Shown here: piece by piece, positions 27,495 through 36,581 of the stretch | Numbering within the stretch: position 1 is the stretch's first letter | Layout: every line of letters begins with the position of its first letter | Assembly (NCBI GenBank): GCA_964410665.1 | Contig: CAYPIE010000002.1 | Span: 1 to 64,000 of the forward strand | Direction: 5' to 3' | DNA length: 64,000 bases | Source of the DNA: CAYPIE01 sp964410665 | Lineage (GTDB): Bacteria > Planctomycetota > Planctomycetia > Gemmatales > Gemmataceae | Program-made: the position numbers and the translations under genes | The notes under the pieces: generated by a model | Seen by the model: the letters and a program-made list of their open reading frames with translations, nothing else | Told to the model about the DNA's origin: nothing | Databases searched by the model: none

Positions 27495-29339
27495 TTACCA
27501 CAACCCTGCAAGAGGGCCACCACGAACTGCGAGTGCATCGACGCGGCGTGCGATGGCCCGATCCTCGAACAACGGGGGTGCATGATGCGGTTTGACTCGA
27601 GCATCGATCACTACCGAGCCATGACACCCCCAGTGTTTATGCTCGACAAACGCGTCGATTCCGTGCAAATCGTTGGCGGGGTTGCTCCGAGTAAAACTTA
27701 GCCAAAGAAAATTGTGCAATCGCTCGGCGGCAAATGAACTGTCATCGACCAAAATAATCCATGGAAATTGATTGATAGCATGTTCTGCGGAATAGTTCGC
27801 CGCGAACTCAACAGCAGCCGCGGGAGCACTGGCGAAGTCGGGTGCTGCCACGGCCAGGATCCCCGGTAAACAGATCCGCGGATCGCAAAAACCCTGCGGT
27901 AGCCATAGGTCGGAGAGCATTTCCTTAGGTAAGGTACGCCGTGGGGGACCTGCAGCGGCAATGACGACCTTCGACCCGGCGTTCAGCCCGGTGCCCGTGT
28001 AATCGAGAGTATCAATAGTTGTGCAAGTTTGGAAATGCAGATCGGTACGTGGATCCATCCGCTCGAGCAGATGATTCAGAAACGCCGGGATATTATGGAT
28101 ATCTAGATCCGGGTCATCCTCTTTCGCGACGATCAACAGATATTTGGCTAACGACAACTGTCCCTGGCCCAGTATTGCATTGGCACAGGTCAATAGCTCT
28201 TGGGGCTTCCGCTTGTGAGCGTAGGGGACATATCGTTCACTCCCGATCGCTAGGAGAAGAGGGTGCACCCCCGCCGCATCGACAGCATGGATCGAATGGA
28301 CGCCCGGGATCACACTCGGAATCACCGGACCGGTGAGTTCATGAATCATCTTGCCGAATGAGGTATCTTCCTGGGGAGGACGGCCGACCACGGTAAATGG
28401 CCAAATCGCATCGGGTCGATGATAAACTCGTTCCACCTGCACAACCGGAAAGGGGTGGCTGAGGCTGTAGTAACCAAGATGATCGCCAAACGGTCCCTCG
28501 GGTTTGAGCACCTTAGGATCGATGGATCCAACCAGGACAAAGTCAGCCTCTGCAGGCATGGGCAGCGACCAGCTACCATCATCGAGGCGGGCACGGGTCA
28601 GCCGCAGCCGACGTCCTCCCAACATACCTGCAAACGTTAATTCGGGCATTCCTTCTGGGAGTGGCATCACTGCTGCCAAGGGCATCACCGGTGGACCACC
28701 GACGAAGATGTTCACGCGCAGTTTTTCGCCTCGCTCGAGCGCTACACTGTGGTGCACCCCGATCCCACGGTGGATCTGGTAATGCATACCCACCTCGCGG
28801 TTGGGGATATACTCGTTGCCGCTGATCTGCACCCGATACATCCCCAAGTTCGAGTGACGCCAGCCGTGTTTGCTTGGGTGTTCGCTGTAGACTTGGGGGA
28901 GGGTAATAAAGGCACCGCCATCGTTCGGCCAACAGACCAACTGTGGCAATCGATCGAGCTTGGTCTGGTGGCGTAAGATTGGGCCGCGTCGAACCCACTT
29001 GGGCAAGGCACTCAAGACCGTCCATGGGACATACCGATACCGCCAGGGTTGTTGGATGACCCGCGGCGGCTCGACTTTGAGCTCCATCAGCCGTTGTACC
29101 GTCTCGATCCGGTCGCGGAACAGGAAACGCGTTCGTGCGATCGTTCCATACAGATTACTGAGCATGGGGAAGTGACAGCCCTTGACCCGTTCGAAGAGTA
29201 ATGCAGGGCCCCCGGCCTGAAACACCCGGCGCTGGATCTCCGCTGCCTCCAAATGTGGATCGATTTCGTGCGGAATACGGACCAATTGTCCAGTACGCTC
29301 TAAATCATCGACACAGGAGCGCAAGTCACGGTACCCCAT
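27495..29339 (-). CDS. UbiD-family decarboxylase
   Basis: A 614-residue protein of the UbiD family, which uses prenylated FMN to (de)carboxylate aromatic or unsaturated acids. It contains the characteristic opening MGYRDLRSCVDDLERTGQLV, the central RVQISGNEY and GVHHSVALERG, EGPFGDHLGYYS (the conserved metal/flavin Glu region) and SVIPGVHSIHAVDAAG. It is about 120 residues longer than canonical UbiD, mostly at the C-terminus. The start at 29339 matches the family; the frame stays open 74 codons upstream. No UbiX-type prenyltransferase is visible in the window, so the cofactor must be supplied from elsewhere if the enzyme is active. The substrate is unknown. Confidence 0.9.
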   Translation of the reverse strand: MGYRDLRSCVDDLERTGQLVRIPHEIDPHLEAAEIQRRVFQAGGPALLFERVKGCHFPMLSNLYGTIARTRFLFRDRIETVQRLMELKVEPPRVIQQPWRYRYVPWTVLSALPKWVRRGPILRHQTKLDRLPQLVCWPNDGGAFITLPQVYSEHPSKHGWRHSNLGMYRVQISGNEYIPNREVGMHYQIHRGIGVHHSVALERGEKLRVNIFVGGPPVMPLAAVMPLPEGMPELTFAGMLGGRRLRLTRARLDDGSWSLPMPAEADFVLVGSIDPKVLKPEGPFGDHLGYYSLSHPFPVVQVERVYHRPDAIWPFTVVGRPPQEDTSFGKMIHELTGPVIPSVIPGVHSIHAVDAAGVHPLLLAIGSERYVPYAHKRKPQELLTCANAILGQGQLSLAKYLLIVAKEDDPDLDIHNIPAFLNHLLERMDPRTDLHFQTCTTIDTLDYTGTGLNAGSKVVIAAAGPPRRTLPKEMLSDLWLPQGFCDPRICLPGILAVAAPDFASAPAAAVEFAANYSAEHAINQFPWIILVDDSSFAAERLHNFLWLSFTRSNPANDLHGIDAFVEHKHWGCHGSVVIDARVKPHHAPPLFEDRAIARRVDALAVRGGPLAGLW

Positions 29340-29469
29340 CCGTCTAACTCCAGGAGAAATGTGGGTTTCATGTATGAAAGCAACCGAATTGTCGCTCGAG
29401 ACAGCAACGGTACCGTTGAAACGATCGGCCCGCTTCTCGCCAGCATCGAGGATCAGCATCGAGGTGATC

Positions 29470-30222
29470 ATGGATCGATGTACCGTGTTGCTCGTGGGGT
29501 TGGTATTGAGCGGTTCTGCCCAAGCGAGTGAACCTGGCCCGTCCGAGACGCTTGCTCTCACCCTGCGGTCCCTCGCCCTTGCCCAAATGCCCAGGCCGCT
29601 TTACGACAAGCGTTTTGACTGGGGAGAACAGAAGTGGACCGCCAACGGCTTGACCTGGCGTCCCGCCCGCGTGTTGCTGCGCCCCAAGTTGCAAAAAAAG
29701 CCCAAAAACCATGGTGTTTGGCGGCATGTTCGGGTGGAAGCGATCAATCCTGCACAAACCTTCTTGCTGTCATTGCATCGCGTGCACTCACCACAACCGG
29801 GTACGTCGACGTTCGAGCTTTGGGTGGCCTGCGACATACGCATTCATTACGAACAGCAAAATTGGCGTTCGGGCGTTCGGCTCTTTTCCGGCTCGACGCG
29901 CGCGAAATGTAAGATAGTTGCACAGTTGTTTTGTGAGAGCACCGCTCGGTTGGATGCCCGGGATGGCCAGTTGATCCCCGACCTTGTTTTTCGCATCCGC
30001 GTCACCCGCGCGAATGTCCGCTATTCCGGATTAGATTTTGACCACGTGCTTGGCCTGGGAGGGGATGGAGCCGACCGTCTTGGCAGAGGACTGATGCACT
30101 TTCTCGACCGATTCCGACCCAATTATGAGCAAGACTTGCTTGCGAAGGCGAACGCTGCGATCGTCAAAGCGGCGGATTCCAAGGAAGTCCGTCTGCAGCT
30201 GGCAAAGCTGTTCGGCAATTAG
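29470..30222 (+). CDS. Hypothetical secreted protein
   Basis: A 250-residue protein with a signal peptide (MDRCTVLLVGLVLSGSAQA). The mature part is basic and beta-rich (FLLSLHRVHSPQPGTSTFEL, IPDLVFRIRVTRANVRYSGL), ending in helices (LMHFLDRFRPNYEQDLLAKA). I recognise no named family; similar exported proteins are common in planctomycetes. GAGG lies five bases before the ATG. It is divergent from the UbiD gene and ends 18 bases before the convergent FMN reductase gene. Confidence 0.65.
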   Translation: MDRCTVLLVGLVLSGSAQASEPGPSETLALTLRSLALAQMPRPLYDKRFDWGEQKWTANGLTWRPARVLLRPKLQKKPKNHGVWRHVRVEAINPAQTFLLSLHRVHSPQPGTSTFELWVACDIRIHYEQQNWRSGVRLFSGSTRAKCKIVAQLFCESTARLDARDGQLIPDLVFRIRVTRANVRYSGLDFDHVLGLGGDGADRLGRGLMHFLDRFRPNYEQDLLAKANAAIVKAADSKEVRLQLAKLFGN

Positions 30223-30240
30223 CCGCCGAGTGAAAGGTGC

Positions 30241-30819
30241 TTAATATGGTGTCCCCTGCGCCCGGGCTGCTTTGAGAGCATTGGCATACCATTCCAGTTC
30301 GTCGATGAATTTGCTCGCCGCCTTTCGTGGCCGCTCGCTCAACGGCTGGCCGTCACTATCAAGAAGATCGGTGATTTTCGGGAATGACAAGATCGTTGGG
30401 ATGCTGGGCATCCCCAATTCGCTGAGCATCATCCGGAGTTGCATGGCTGCGCGCACACCGCCAAAGCTTCCGGGGGAATAACATGCAATCGCTGACGGGC
30501 GGAAGAACCACTCCTCGAGAAAGTGATCCAAAATGTTGGACAACGCTGGTGGGATGGAGTGATTATATTCTCCCGAAACAATGACATGCGCATCGGCAAT
30601 TTTGATTATTTGGGCGATCCGCTCAAGGTTTTCCGGTGCTTGCCCTGGAAGATACTCCTTGTACATTTTGTCCAGCAATGGCAGTGGATAAACCACTGGA
30701 TCGATCAGGGTTGGCTGATGGCCGCGTTGCTGCAACTGGGCGACGAGAAAGGTGGCCACCCTGTTACCCACCCGTTCACTGCGAACGGACCCAAGGAAGA
30801 CCGGAATGCTAAGAGCCAT
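30241..30819 (-). CDS. NADPH-dependent FMN reductase-like flavoprotein
   Basis: A 192-residue flavodoxin-fold protein of the NADPH-dependent FMN reductase family. MALSIPVFLGSVRSERVGNR is the first strand and phosphate-binding loop, HVIVSGEYNHSIPPALSNIL is the family's EYN(H/G)SIP motif, and PGSFGGVRAAMQLR is the second flavin loop. It would reduce FMN or quinones with NAD(P)H in the cytoplasm. GGAGGG sits seven bases before the ATG at 30819, so the longer open frame is not used. It follows the formaldehyde-activating enzyme gene in the same direction after 89 bases. Confidence 0.88.
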   Translation of the reverse strand: MALSIPVFLGSVRSERVGNRVATFLVAQLQQRGHQPTLIDPVVYPLPLLDKMYKEYLPGQAPENLERIAQIIKIADAHVIVSGEYNHSIPPALSNILDHFLEEWFFRPSAIACYSPGSFGGVRAAMQLRMMLSELGMPSIPTILSFPKITDLLDSDGQPLSERPRKAASKFIDELEWYANALKAARAQGTPY

Positions 30820-30908
30820 CAACAACCCTCCGTAGAGCACCAGCAAATGCAAATGGGGGCCGGACCAGCCCCCTGGGATATCCATCGTCACCGTATCGTG
30901 TCGTGGGA

Positions 30909-31406
30909 CTAGCTCTCGAAAATCGGATGTTTTTCGTGATCCTTTTTGCTCAGGATCTCATCGATCTTCGGTTCCCCCCGCATCGCACGCTCGATCGACA
31001 GATACGTGGCTTCGTAGTTAAACTGGTAGATCTTGGTATTATCACTAGCGGCTGGGTGGATGAACACACCGGCGACGATCACCAGATCTTCCACTTGATC
31101 CTTGGGGATGACGCCTTTCTCGACCGCATCGGCCACGGCTTTGGCCACTGCCTTTTGCGCTGGACCGAACATCTGGCCTGCCTGAGTCATCCCCTTGATG
31201 GTCACTTTCGTAATCATCACCGTGGCCGGTTTGCAGACCAGGTTCGGGGTAATCACTGCCAACAGGTTTGTGTGTCCATGGGATTGGGTGGACAGGGCGT
31301 GGGCAAAGGCGTGGCCGACAGGTCCATCTTTGGTACCAATCAACAAGTCAATATGCGCGACTTCATTTCCACTGCCAACAAGGGCTTCTCCAATAAACAT
31401 TGACAT
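30909..31406 (-). CDS. fae: Formaldehyde-activating enzyme
   Basis: A 165-residue protein matching formaldehyde-activating enzyme along its length. Near the N-terminus EALVGSGNEVAHIDLLIGTK contains the catalytic His (about residue 18). Further family segments are GHTNLLAVITPNL, TIKGMTQAGQMFGPAQKAVA and GVFIHPAASDNTKIYQFNY. Fae condenses formaldehyde with tetrahydromethanopterin to methylene-H4MPT, the entry step of the C1 detoxification/oxidation route found in methylotrophs and in Planctomycetes. No other H4MPT-pathway gene is in this window. GAGGTGACTT precedes the ATG. Confidence 0.93.
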   Translation of the reverse strand: MSMFIGEALVGSGNEVAHIDLLIGTKDGPVGHAFAHALSTQSHGHTNLLAVITPNLVCKPATVMITKVTIKGMTQAGQMFGPAQKAVAKAVADAVEKGVIPKDQVEDLVIVAGVFIHPAASDNTKIYQFNYEATYLSIERAMRGEPKIDEILSKKDHEKHPIFES

Positions 31407-31481
31407 AAGTCACCTCATCAAAAACGATCGACTCGAGCACCCTGTGCAAACTCTACGGAGGTTCCAGGCTAAGGAATTTCC

Positions 31482-32198
31482 TTATGCGTCCGACGCAATT
31501 GCCCGTAGCGTTTGCACCAGCGTACGTAACTCCGCGACCTCTTCGCGGAGTTGATTCATTGCAGCTTCCTGAGCTGTGAGTCGTTCTTCCAAAGCTCGCA
31601 AGGCTTCGGGGCTCGGACGAGCTCCAGCTCCTCCGGGGCGTACGTTGGTTTCAGTCGGCTGACTGACACCGTCACGCAGGGCCGCCAATACTTCGGGTCC
31701 ATGAAATCCATGGGTGACCACCGCCCCGCGCCGATCCTCTGGAGTGAGATAGATGACCAACCCCCGTTCGACCAGTGGCGTCATCACTTCGCGTAGTTCT
31801 TCGAGCGATTCCAAGGCTTCCATCCGGGATGCACGACTCCGCAAATCTCCCAATGTTTGCGAACCGCGTAAGAGTAATTCGGTGAGAACCGCCAGTTCCC
31901 GACGATTGACCACCCAGACGTCATACAGCTGATGCCGCCATTTCTCGACTCGACCACCTTGAATACACGTGACCAAACCGAGCTTTTGTAGCTCGGCGAG
32001 CGTGTCCTCGACTTCATCATCCGCCAAGTCCATAACCGGATCGCGATTGGACTTCTGGTTACACCCTGTCACCAGACCGTTAATCGTCATTGGGTAGATG
32101 TCGGGAGTTGTCTTGGCCTTCTCGACCAACACCCCGAGCACTCGTTGCTGGTATGGTGTCAGAGGTTGCGGAGGGCTCGGCATTACTGCATCGCTCAT
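31482..32198 (-). CDS. YceH-like DUF480 protein
   Basis: A 238-residue protein of the YceH/DUF480 family, composed of two winged-helix domains. LTPYQQRVLGVLVEKAKTTP, MTINGLVTGCNQKSNRDPVM and AVLTELLLRGSQTLGDLRSR are all typical. A C-terminal coiled coil (EALRALEERLTAQEAAMNQ) likely mediates oligomers. The family's function is unsettled; the fold suggests DNA binding. AAGGA precedes the ATG at 32198, and the GTG eight codons upstream is less likely. It lies between the large amidohydrolase and fae on the same strand, so co-transcription is possible. Confidence 0.9.
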   Translation of the reverse strand: MSDAVMPSPPQPLTPYQQRVLGVLVEKAKTTPDIYPMTINGLVTGCNQKSNRDPVMDLADDEVEDTLAELQKLGLVTCIQGGRVEKWRHQLYDVWVVNRRELAVLTELLLRGSQTLGDLRSRASRMEALESLEELREVMTPLVERGLVIYLTPEDRRGAVVTHGFHGPEVLAALRDGVSQPTETNVRPGGAGARPSPEALRALEERLTAQEAAMNQLREEVAELRTLVQTLRAIASDA

Positions 32199-32253
32199 GA
32201 CTATCCTTTGCACGGTTACCATCGGCCGGTGCGAATCGGGGAGGAAGTTTCAA

Positions 32254-35200
32254 TCAATTGGTCCCCAATGGTGCTTGGCCGGCACGGACCTCCTTTAATC
32301 GTTGTTGATACCGTTCATACAATCGGGTCTGCTTATTGGTCGGAGCCACTGGCTTCCCATCAATCATCAGGCCGACCACCTGGGTGGTCGCTTGCAACAG
32401 ATTGCCATTGGTAAACACCAAGTTGGCACGTTTGCCAACCTCGATACTGCCAAGTTGATCGGCCACGCCGAGGATCTGTGCTGGAGATAAAGTCACGGCT
32501 TTCAAGCCGTCCTCCGGAGACAGGCCATAGGCCACTGCCATGGCCGCTTGGTAGGGCAGATTTCGGGCATTGCTGGCATCCCGTTCAGAGCACAGGCAGA
32601 AGCGAACTCCGGCTTGTTTGAGCTTCGCAGCACAGACAAATGGGGCATCATAGGGATCGTGCTCGGCGCCTGGCATGCTCATCACCGGTCCAAGAATGAC
32701 GGGGATATCCTTTTCTTTCAGTCGGTTGGCGATCTTCCATGCATCGGTCGCTCCGGAGAGGATGATCTTGAGGTTAAGCTTCTCCGCTAGATCCAGGGCG
32801 GCTTCTAGATCGGGCTGCCGATAGGCTTGCATGATCACCGGTTTGGTCCCCTCGGCATAAGGAATCATCGCCTCAAGTCGAGGATTCATGGGCGCGTCAG
32901 CCTTGGTTCTCCGGGCCGCGGAATACCGCTTGGCCTGCTCGAATAGCAGCTTCAAACGCTCCACCTTGGCATCCCGCTCCCGCCGCTGGAGTCCCCGGGC
33001 AAAACGCGGGATACCTGGGACATTTCGGAAAAGCCGTGACACCCGCGGTAACTCGACCTGCAAGGCGAGTCGATCGATAATGGTCATCTCACTCGGCACC
33101 CAGCCGTCGAGATTCAACAACACCGCTTGTCCGGCAATGATTGCACCGGTAGGTCGGGTGACCACCGTGGTGATTCCATTGGCCCGGGTCACAGGAATCA
33201 ACTCGGAATCGGGATTGATACCGATTGCAGCCCGTAAGTCTGGCTGGAAATCGCCACTATCTGAGTAATCCTGGGTCTCGCTGGCCGAACCTAATTCGGT
33301 CAGCCCCAACACCGTCCCAGCATCGATGAATCCCGGATAGACATGCATCCCTTTGGCAGACACAACAGTGATTGGATCGTCTAATTCGGTTGCGTTGTTG
33401 GATGCGTCGACCTTGGTAATCTTGCCGTTTTCGACCAGAATACTGCCCCCCTCGATCAGCGGGCCAGATACCGGATGGATGCTCACATCTGTGATCCGAT
33501 AGCGGCCTTGGGGATTCCGAGGGATGGGGAGCATCCGATTGACCGGTAGAGTCGGGCCGGTTTGGGCAATCGGCGAAGGAGCGAGCCTGTTGGCTCGCTG
33601 AAAAAAGACTTCTCCCTCAATCAGGGTCATCTCGCAGCGAGCAAAGGAATTAAGTGGATGCCCATTGAAGATAGCCAGATCTGCATCCTTGCCGACTTCA
33701 ATACTTCCGATTCGATCGGCGAGGCCCAATTGTTTTGCTCCCATCAACGTGATAGCTTGGAGGGCCTTTAGCTCACTCATTCCGCCATACTTGACACACT
33801 TTGCCGCTTCCTGGGTCATATGTCGGACTAGCTCATTACTATCGGACTTCAGGCAGACCTCAGCCCCACCCTCGTCTAATAACGCAGCCGCGTAGGGGAT
33901 TGCATCAAACGCCTCGATTTTATATGCCCACCAGTCGCTAAATAGTGAGCAGCTAGCTCCGTGAGCGGCAATCTCCGGCGCGATCTTGTATCCTTCAAGT
34001 ACGTGCTGTAATGACTGGATCTTAAAGCCAAATCGGTCAGCGACACGCAAAAGCATCAGGATTTCATCGGCGCGATAGCAGTGGCAATGGACACGCAAAT
34101 CTCCGTTGAGAATGTCTACCAAGGCCTCCAAACGGAGGTCCCGACGCGGCTCAGGGACCGAATTGGAAGAAGTCTTGTTCTGAAGGTATTCTTCCCATCT
34201 GTGTTGATAGGCCTGCGCCTCGCTAAAGGCACGAATTAAGACAGCTTCCACACCAAGGCGGGTATTGGGAAAGCGGCCGTTGGTCCGCTTGACATTCTCG
34301 CCAAGGGCAAATTTCACTCCCCGTGGTGCATCGTGGAGGATAAGCTTCCCTGCCGATTGACCATATTTCAATTTGATCACCGCATCTTGACCACCGATGA
34401 CATTGGCGCTGCCATGGAGTAATCGCGCGGTGGTCACTCCCCCGGCCAGGGCCCGATAAATTTGCACATCATCACTAGCGACCACATCACGGACGCGTAC
34501 CTCCGGCACAACCGAGAGGGAGAACTCGTTCACCCCGCCACGAATTGAAAAGTGCGAGTGAGTGTCAATGATCCCAGGCATGACATGCATCCCCTCCGCT
34601 TCGAGCACGGTCATGCCCGCGTCGGGTTCCAGGTCTTTGCCAATCGCGGCGATTCTGCCTCCGCGGACCAGTATGTCCGTCATTAACCGTGCCTGCGCAT
34701 CGACCCCCGTCAGCACGATCGCACGGCGAATCAAAACATCGCCCCCAGTTTGTAATTCAGGTTTCCGATCCGATTTCAGCTCCGTGGCGATCTCTGTCGT
34801 CGCGACTTTCTCGGTTGGTTTCTCCGATTCTTCTTCGGAGATAGCGCCGTCTTTCTCCTTCGGTTTGCTGGGCTGTTTGTCTGTCTTTGAGTCCTCTGCC
34901 TCGTCGGCGTAAGGGAAGCGAATTCCATCGGAGAACACGGTGTGTACCTTGGTGTCTTTCGCGGCAAATTCTCCTCGCATCAGCACCAGATGAGCAGCTT
35001 TCCCCGGGGTAATGGTGCCAACCTGAGGCAAGACCCCTAGCAGTCGGGCCGGCTCTATCGTCAGAGCCCGTAAAGCGACTTGCTTCGGTAGACCCGCGTC
35101 AATGATTTTCCGCAGGTTTTTCTTGAATGTCTCCCAGGGTTGGTCGTCCCCCAGACCCGCAGTGCACAGAGCAAAGGTGATGCCATTCTCATGCAATACT

Positions 35201-36231
35201 GAGGCACACCGTGCTTCATTCAGACGCTGACGGGCGAGGTCCTCTTGCACCCGCTTGGGGAATTCTTTGACGCGCTTGGGTTCTTGAGTCAGGTTTAGCC
35301 GCAGGATGACCGGGGTCGCCGTGGCTTTGAGTCGGTCGACCACCTTCCAAGCTTCTCGGCCCCCGTAAATCATGGCTTTTAATTGGAATTCTTCAGCAAA
35401 AGCCAATGCCTGATGGATCTCATCGAGACTGTCGGCGTCAAAAATCACCGTCTGACGTCGGTCCAGGGTACCCCCCAGCGCTGTGAGACTGGGATCTACG
35501 GGCGGCCGTTTCCCGGTACGACCACGTTGCTCATAGGCTTGAACGAGTCGTTGTAGATACCCCGCATCGAACATTGTTTGACGGGCATGGGCGATGACTC
35601 CCATCAATGCTCGCGGATAATCACCCCCTGAGGCTGCATTGCGTTGAAATCCCGCATGCATAGCGACGGGGGAACGGAGTACAGCTTGACGGACCGGGGC
35701 ATCACTCAGACTCACCAAGGTGCTTTGCCCAGAAAAGATCTTGCCCTCCGGAGCGATCAAGCGGGCCGTAAACCCCAGCTTGCGCCAATTGTCATTGGTT
35801 GATGCATTGCTCTGCAAGGCAACACGTACCTCAAATTCGGGCGTCATTCCTTTGCGATTGTCGGTGCGTGTGGCGATGGAAGGGGAGCTGTCAAAGTCGG
35901 TATCGGCTGGTGCGCCCATGGCCGAGGTCTGCAACTTGATGTCGTAACCCTGGTGGCTACAAGCATCGATGAACCCTGGATACACGACCAGATCGGACCC
36001 ATCGATGCGGATAGCTTCCGGAGGGACCTCGAGCTTTGTATCGCCGACCGCTTCGATGACGCCATCGCGGATTACCACCGTGCCATTCGGGATGGTCTGC
36101 CCCGGCTCGGAAAACACTTTGGCATTGGTAATGGCAAATACACGCGGCCGTAAGTCCGTTTGCGACCATCCCGACTCCCTTGAGCTGAGTAGGAGCAATC
36201 CAACTAGCACAAAGACTCGCGACCAGTGCAT
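32254..36231 (-). CDS. Three-unit amidohydrolase protein (degenerate-intact-degenerate)
   Basis: A 1325-residue exported protein: signal peptide (MHWSRVFVLVGLLLLSS) then three amidohydrolase-superfamily units. Unit 1 (about 30-430) has FIDACSHQG, with one His of the HxH motif lost. Unit 2 (about 500-885) has IIDTHSHFS near residue 556, VHCHCYRADE and SLQHVLEGYK, so it keeps the metal ligands. Unit 3 (about 915-1300) has FIDAGTVLG in place of HxH. Each unit ends with the usual GSIEVGKDADL-like beta-domain segment. A Lys/Glu-rich linker near 430-490 joins units 1 and 2. The family cleaves amide bonds, often in dipeptides or heterocycles. Only unit 2 is expected to be catalytic. Confidence 0.88.
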   Translation of the reverse strand: MHWSRVFVLVGLLLLSSRESGWSQTDLRPRVFAITNAKVFSEPGQTIPNGTVVIRDGVIEAVGDTKLEVPPEAIRIDGSDLVVYPGFIDACSHQGYDIKLQTSAMGAPADTDFDSSPSIATRTDNRKGMTPEFEVRVALQSNASTNDNWRKLGFTARLIAPEGKIFSGQSTLVSLSDAPVRQAVLRSPVAMHAGFQRNAASGGDYPRALMGVIAHARQTMFDAGYLQRLVQAYEQRGRTGKRPPVDPSLTALGGTLDRRQTVIFDADSLDEIHQALAFAEEFQLKAMIYGGREAWKVVDRLKATATPVILRLNLTQEPKRVKEFPKRVQEDLARQRLNEARCASVLHENGITFALCTAGLGDDQPWETFKKNLRKIIDAGLPKQVALRALTIEPARLLGVLPQVGTITPGKAAHLVLMRGEFAAKDTKVHTVFSDGIRFPYADEAEDSKTDKQPSKPKEKDGAISEEESEKPTEKVATTEIATELKSDRKPELQTGGDVLIRRAIVLTGVDAQARLMTDILVRGGRIAAIGKDLEPDAGMTVLEAEGMHVMPGIIDTHSHFSIRGGVNEFSLSVVPEVRVRDVVASDDVQIYRALAGGVTTARLLHGSANVIGGQDAVIKLKYGQSAGKLILHDAPRGVKFALGENVKRTNGRFPNTRLGVEAVLIRAFSEAQAYQHRWEEYLQNKTSSNSVPEPRRDLRLEALVDILNGDLRVHCHCYRADEILMLLRVADRFGFKIQSLQHVLEGYKIAPEIAAHGASCSLFSDWWAYKIEAFDAIPYAAALLDEGGAEVCLKSDSNELVRHMTQEAAKCVKYGGMSELKALQAITLMGAKQLGLADRIGSIEVGKDADLAIFNGHPLNSFARCEMTLIEGEVFFQRANRLAPSPIAQTGPTLPVNRMLPIPRNPQGRYRITDVSIHPVSGPLIEGGSILVENGKITKVDASNNATELDDPITVVSAKGMHVYPGFIDAGTVLGLTELGSASETQDYSDSGDFQPDLRAAIGINPDSELIPVTRANGITTVVTRPTGAIIAGQAVLLNLDGWVPSEMTIIDRLALQVELPRVSRLFRNVPGIPRFARGLQRRERDAKVERLKLLFEQAKRYSAARRTKADAPMNPRLEAMIPYAEGTKPVIMQAYRQPDLEAALDLAEKLNLKIILSGATDAWKIANRLKEKDIPVILGPVMSMPGAEHDPYDAPFVCAAKLKQAGVRFCLCSERDASNARNLPYQAAMAVAYGLSPEDGLKAVTLSPAQILGVADQLGSIEVGKRANLVFTNGNLLQATTQVVGLMIDGKPVAPTNKQTRLYERYQQRLKEVRAGQAPLGTN

Positions 36232-36396
36232 ACTCCTCGCCTCCAGCAGCACGAAGCACGAAAATGGTAAAGATGTGTTCAAACTACGAAGCCGAGCCGC
36301 GGTTGGCACGGTGTGAAATCCGATTCGAGCCTCAGGATCGAGCCGAAACGTCTTGCGATAGGGCAGGGGACTGCTAAGATACACTCAGTACCGAAA

Positions 36397-36486
36397 GGAG
36401 AGGTGGCTGAGTGGTCGAAAGCACCGCTTTGCTAAAGCGGCGAAGGACCAAAAGTCCTTCCGCGGGTTCGAATCCCGCCCTCTCCG
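36397..36486 (+). tRNA. tRNA-Ser (GCU anticodon)
   Basis: A 90-base cloverleaf. The acceptor arm GGAGAGG pairs with CCTCTCC and the discriminator is G. The D-arm region reads TGGCTGAGTGGTCGAAAGCA. The anticodon stem is CCGCT/AGCGG with loop TTGCTAA, giving anticodon GCU (36431-36433). A long variable arm (GAAGGAC/GTCCTTC) is diagnostic of serine tRNA, and the T-arm contains GGGTTCGAATCCC. It reads AGC and AGU codons. The 3' CCA is not encoded. Confidence 0.97.
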
Positions 36487-36581
36487 CTCTTCGGATTCTT
36501 TTTCTCACCCATCGTTTATCAACTGCATCTGCCAAAACTCTCCACGCCGCGGTGTACTGCGTCCGCTGATGAGATCAACGT

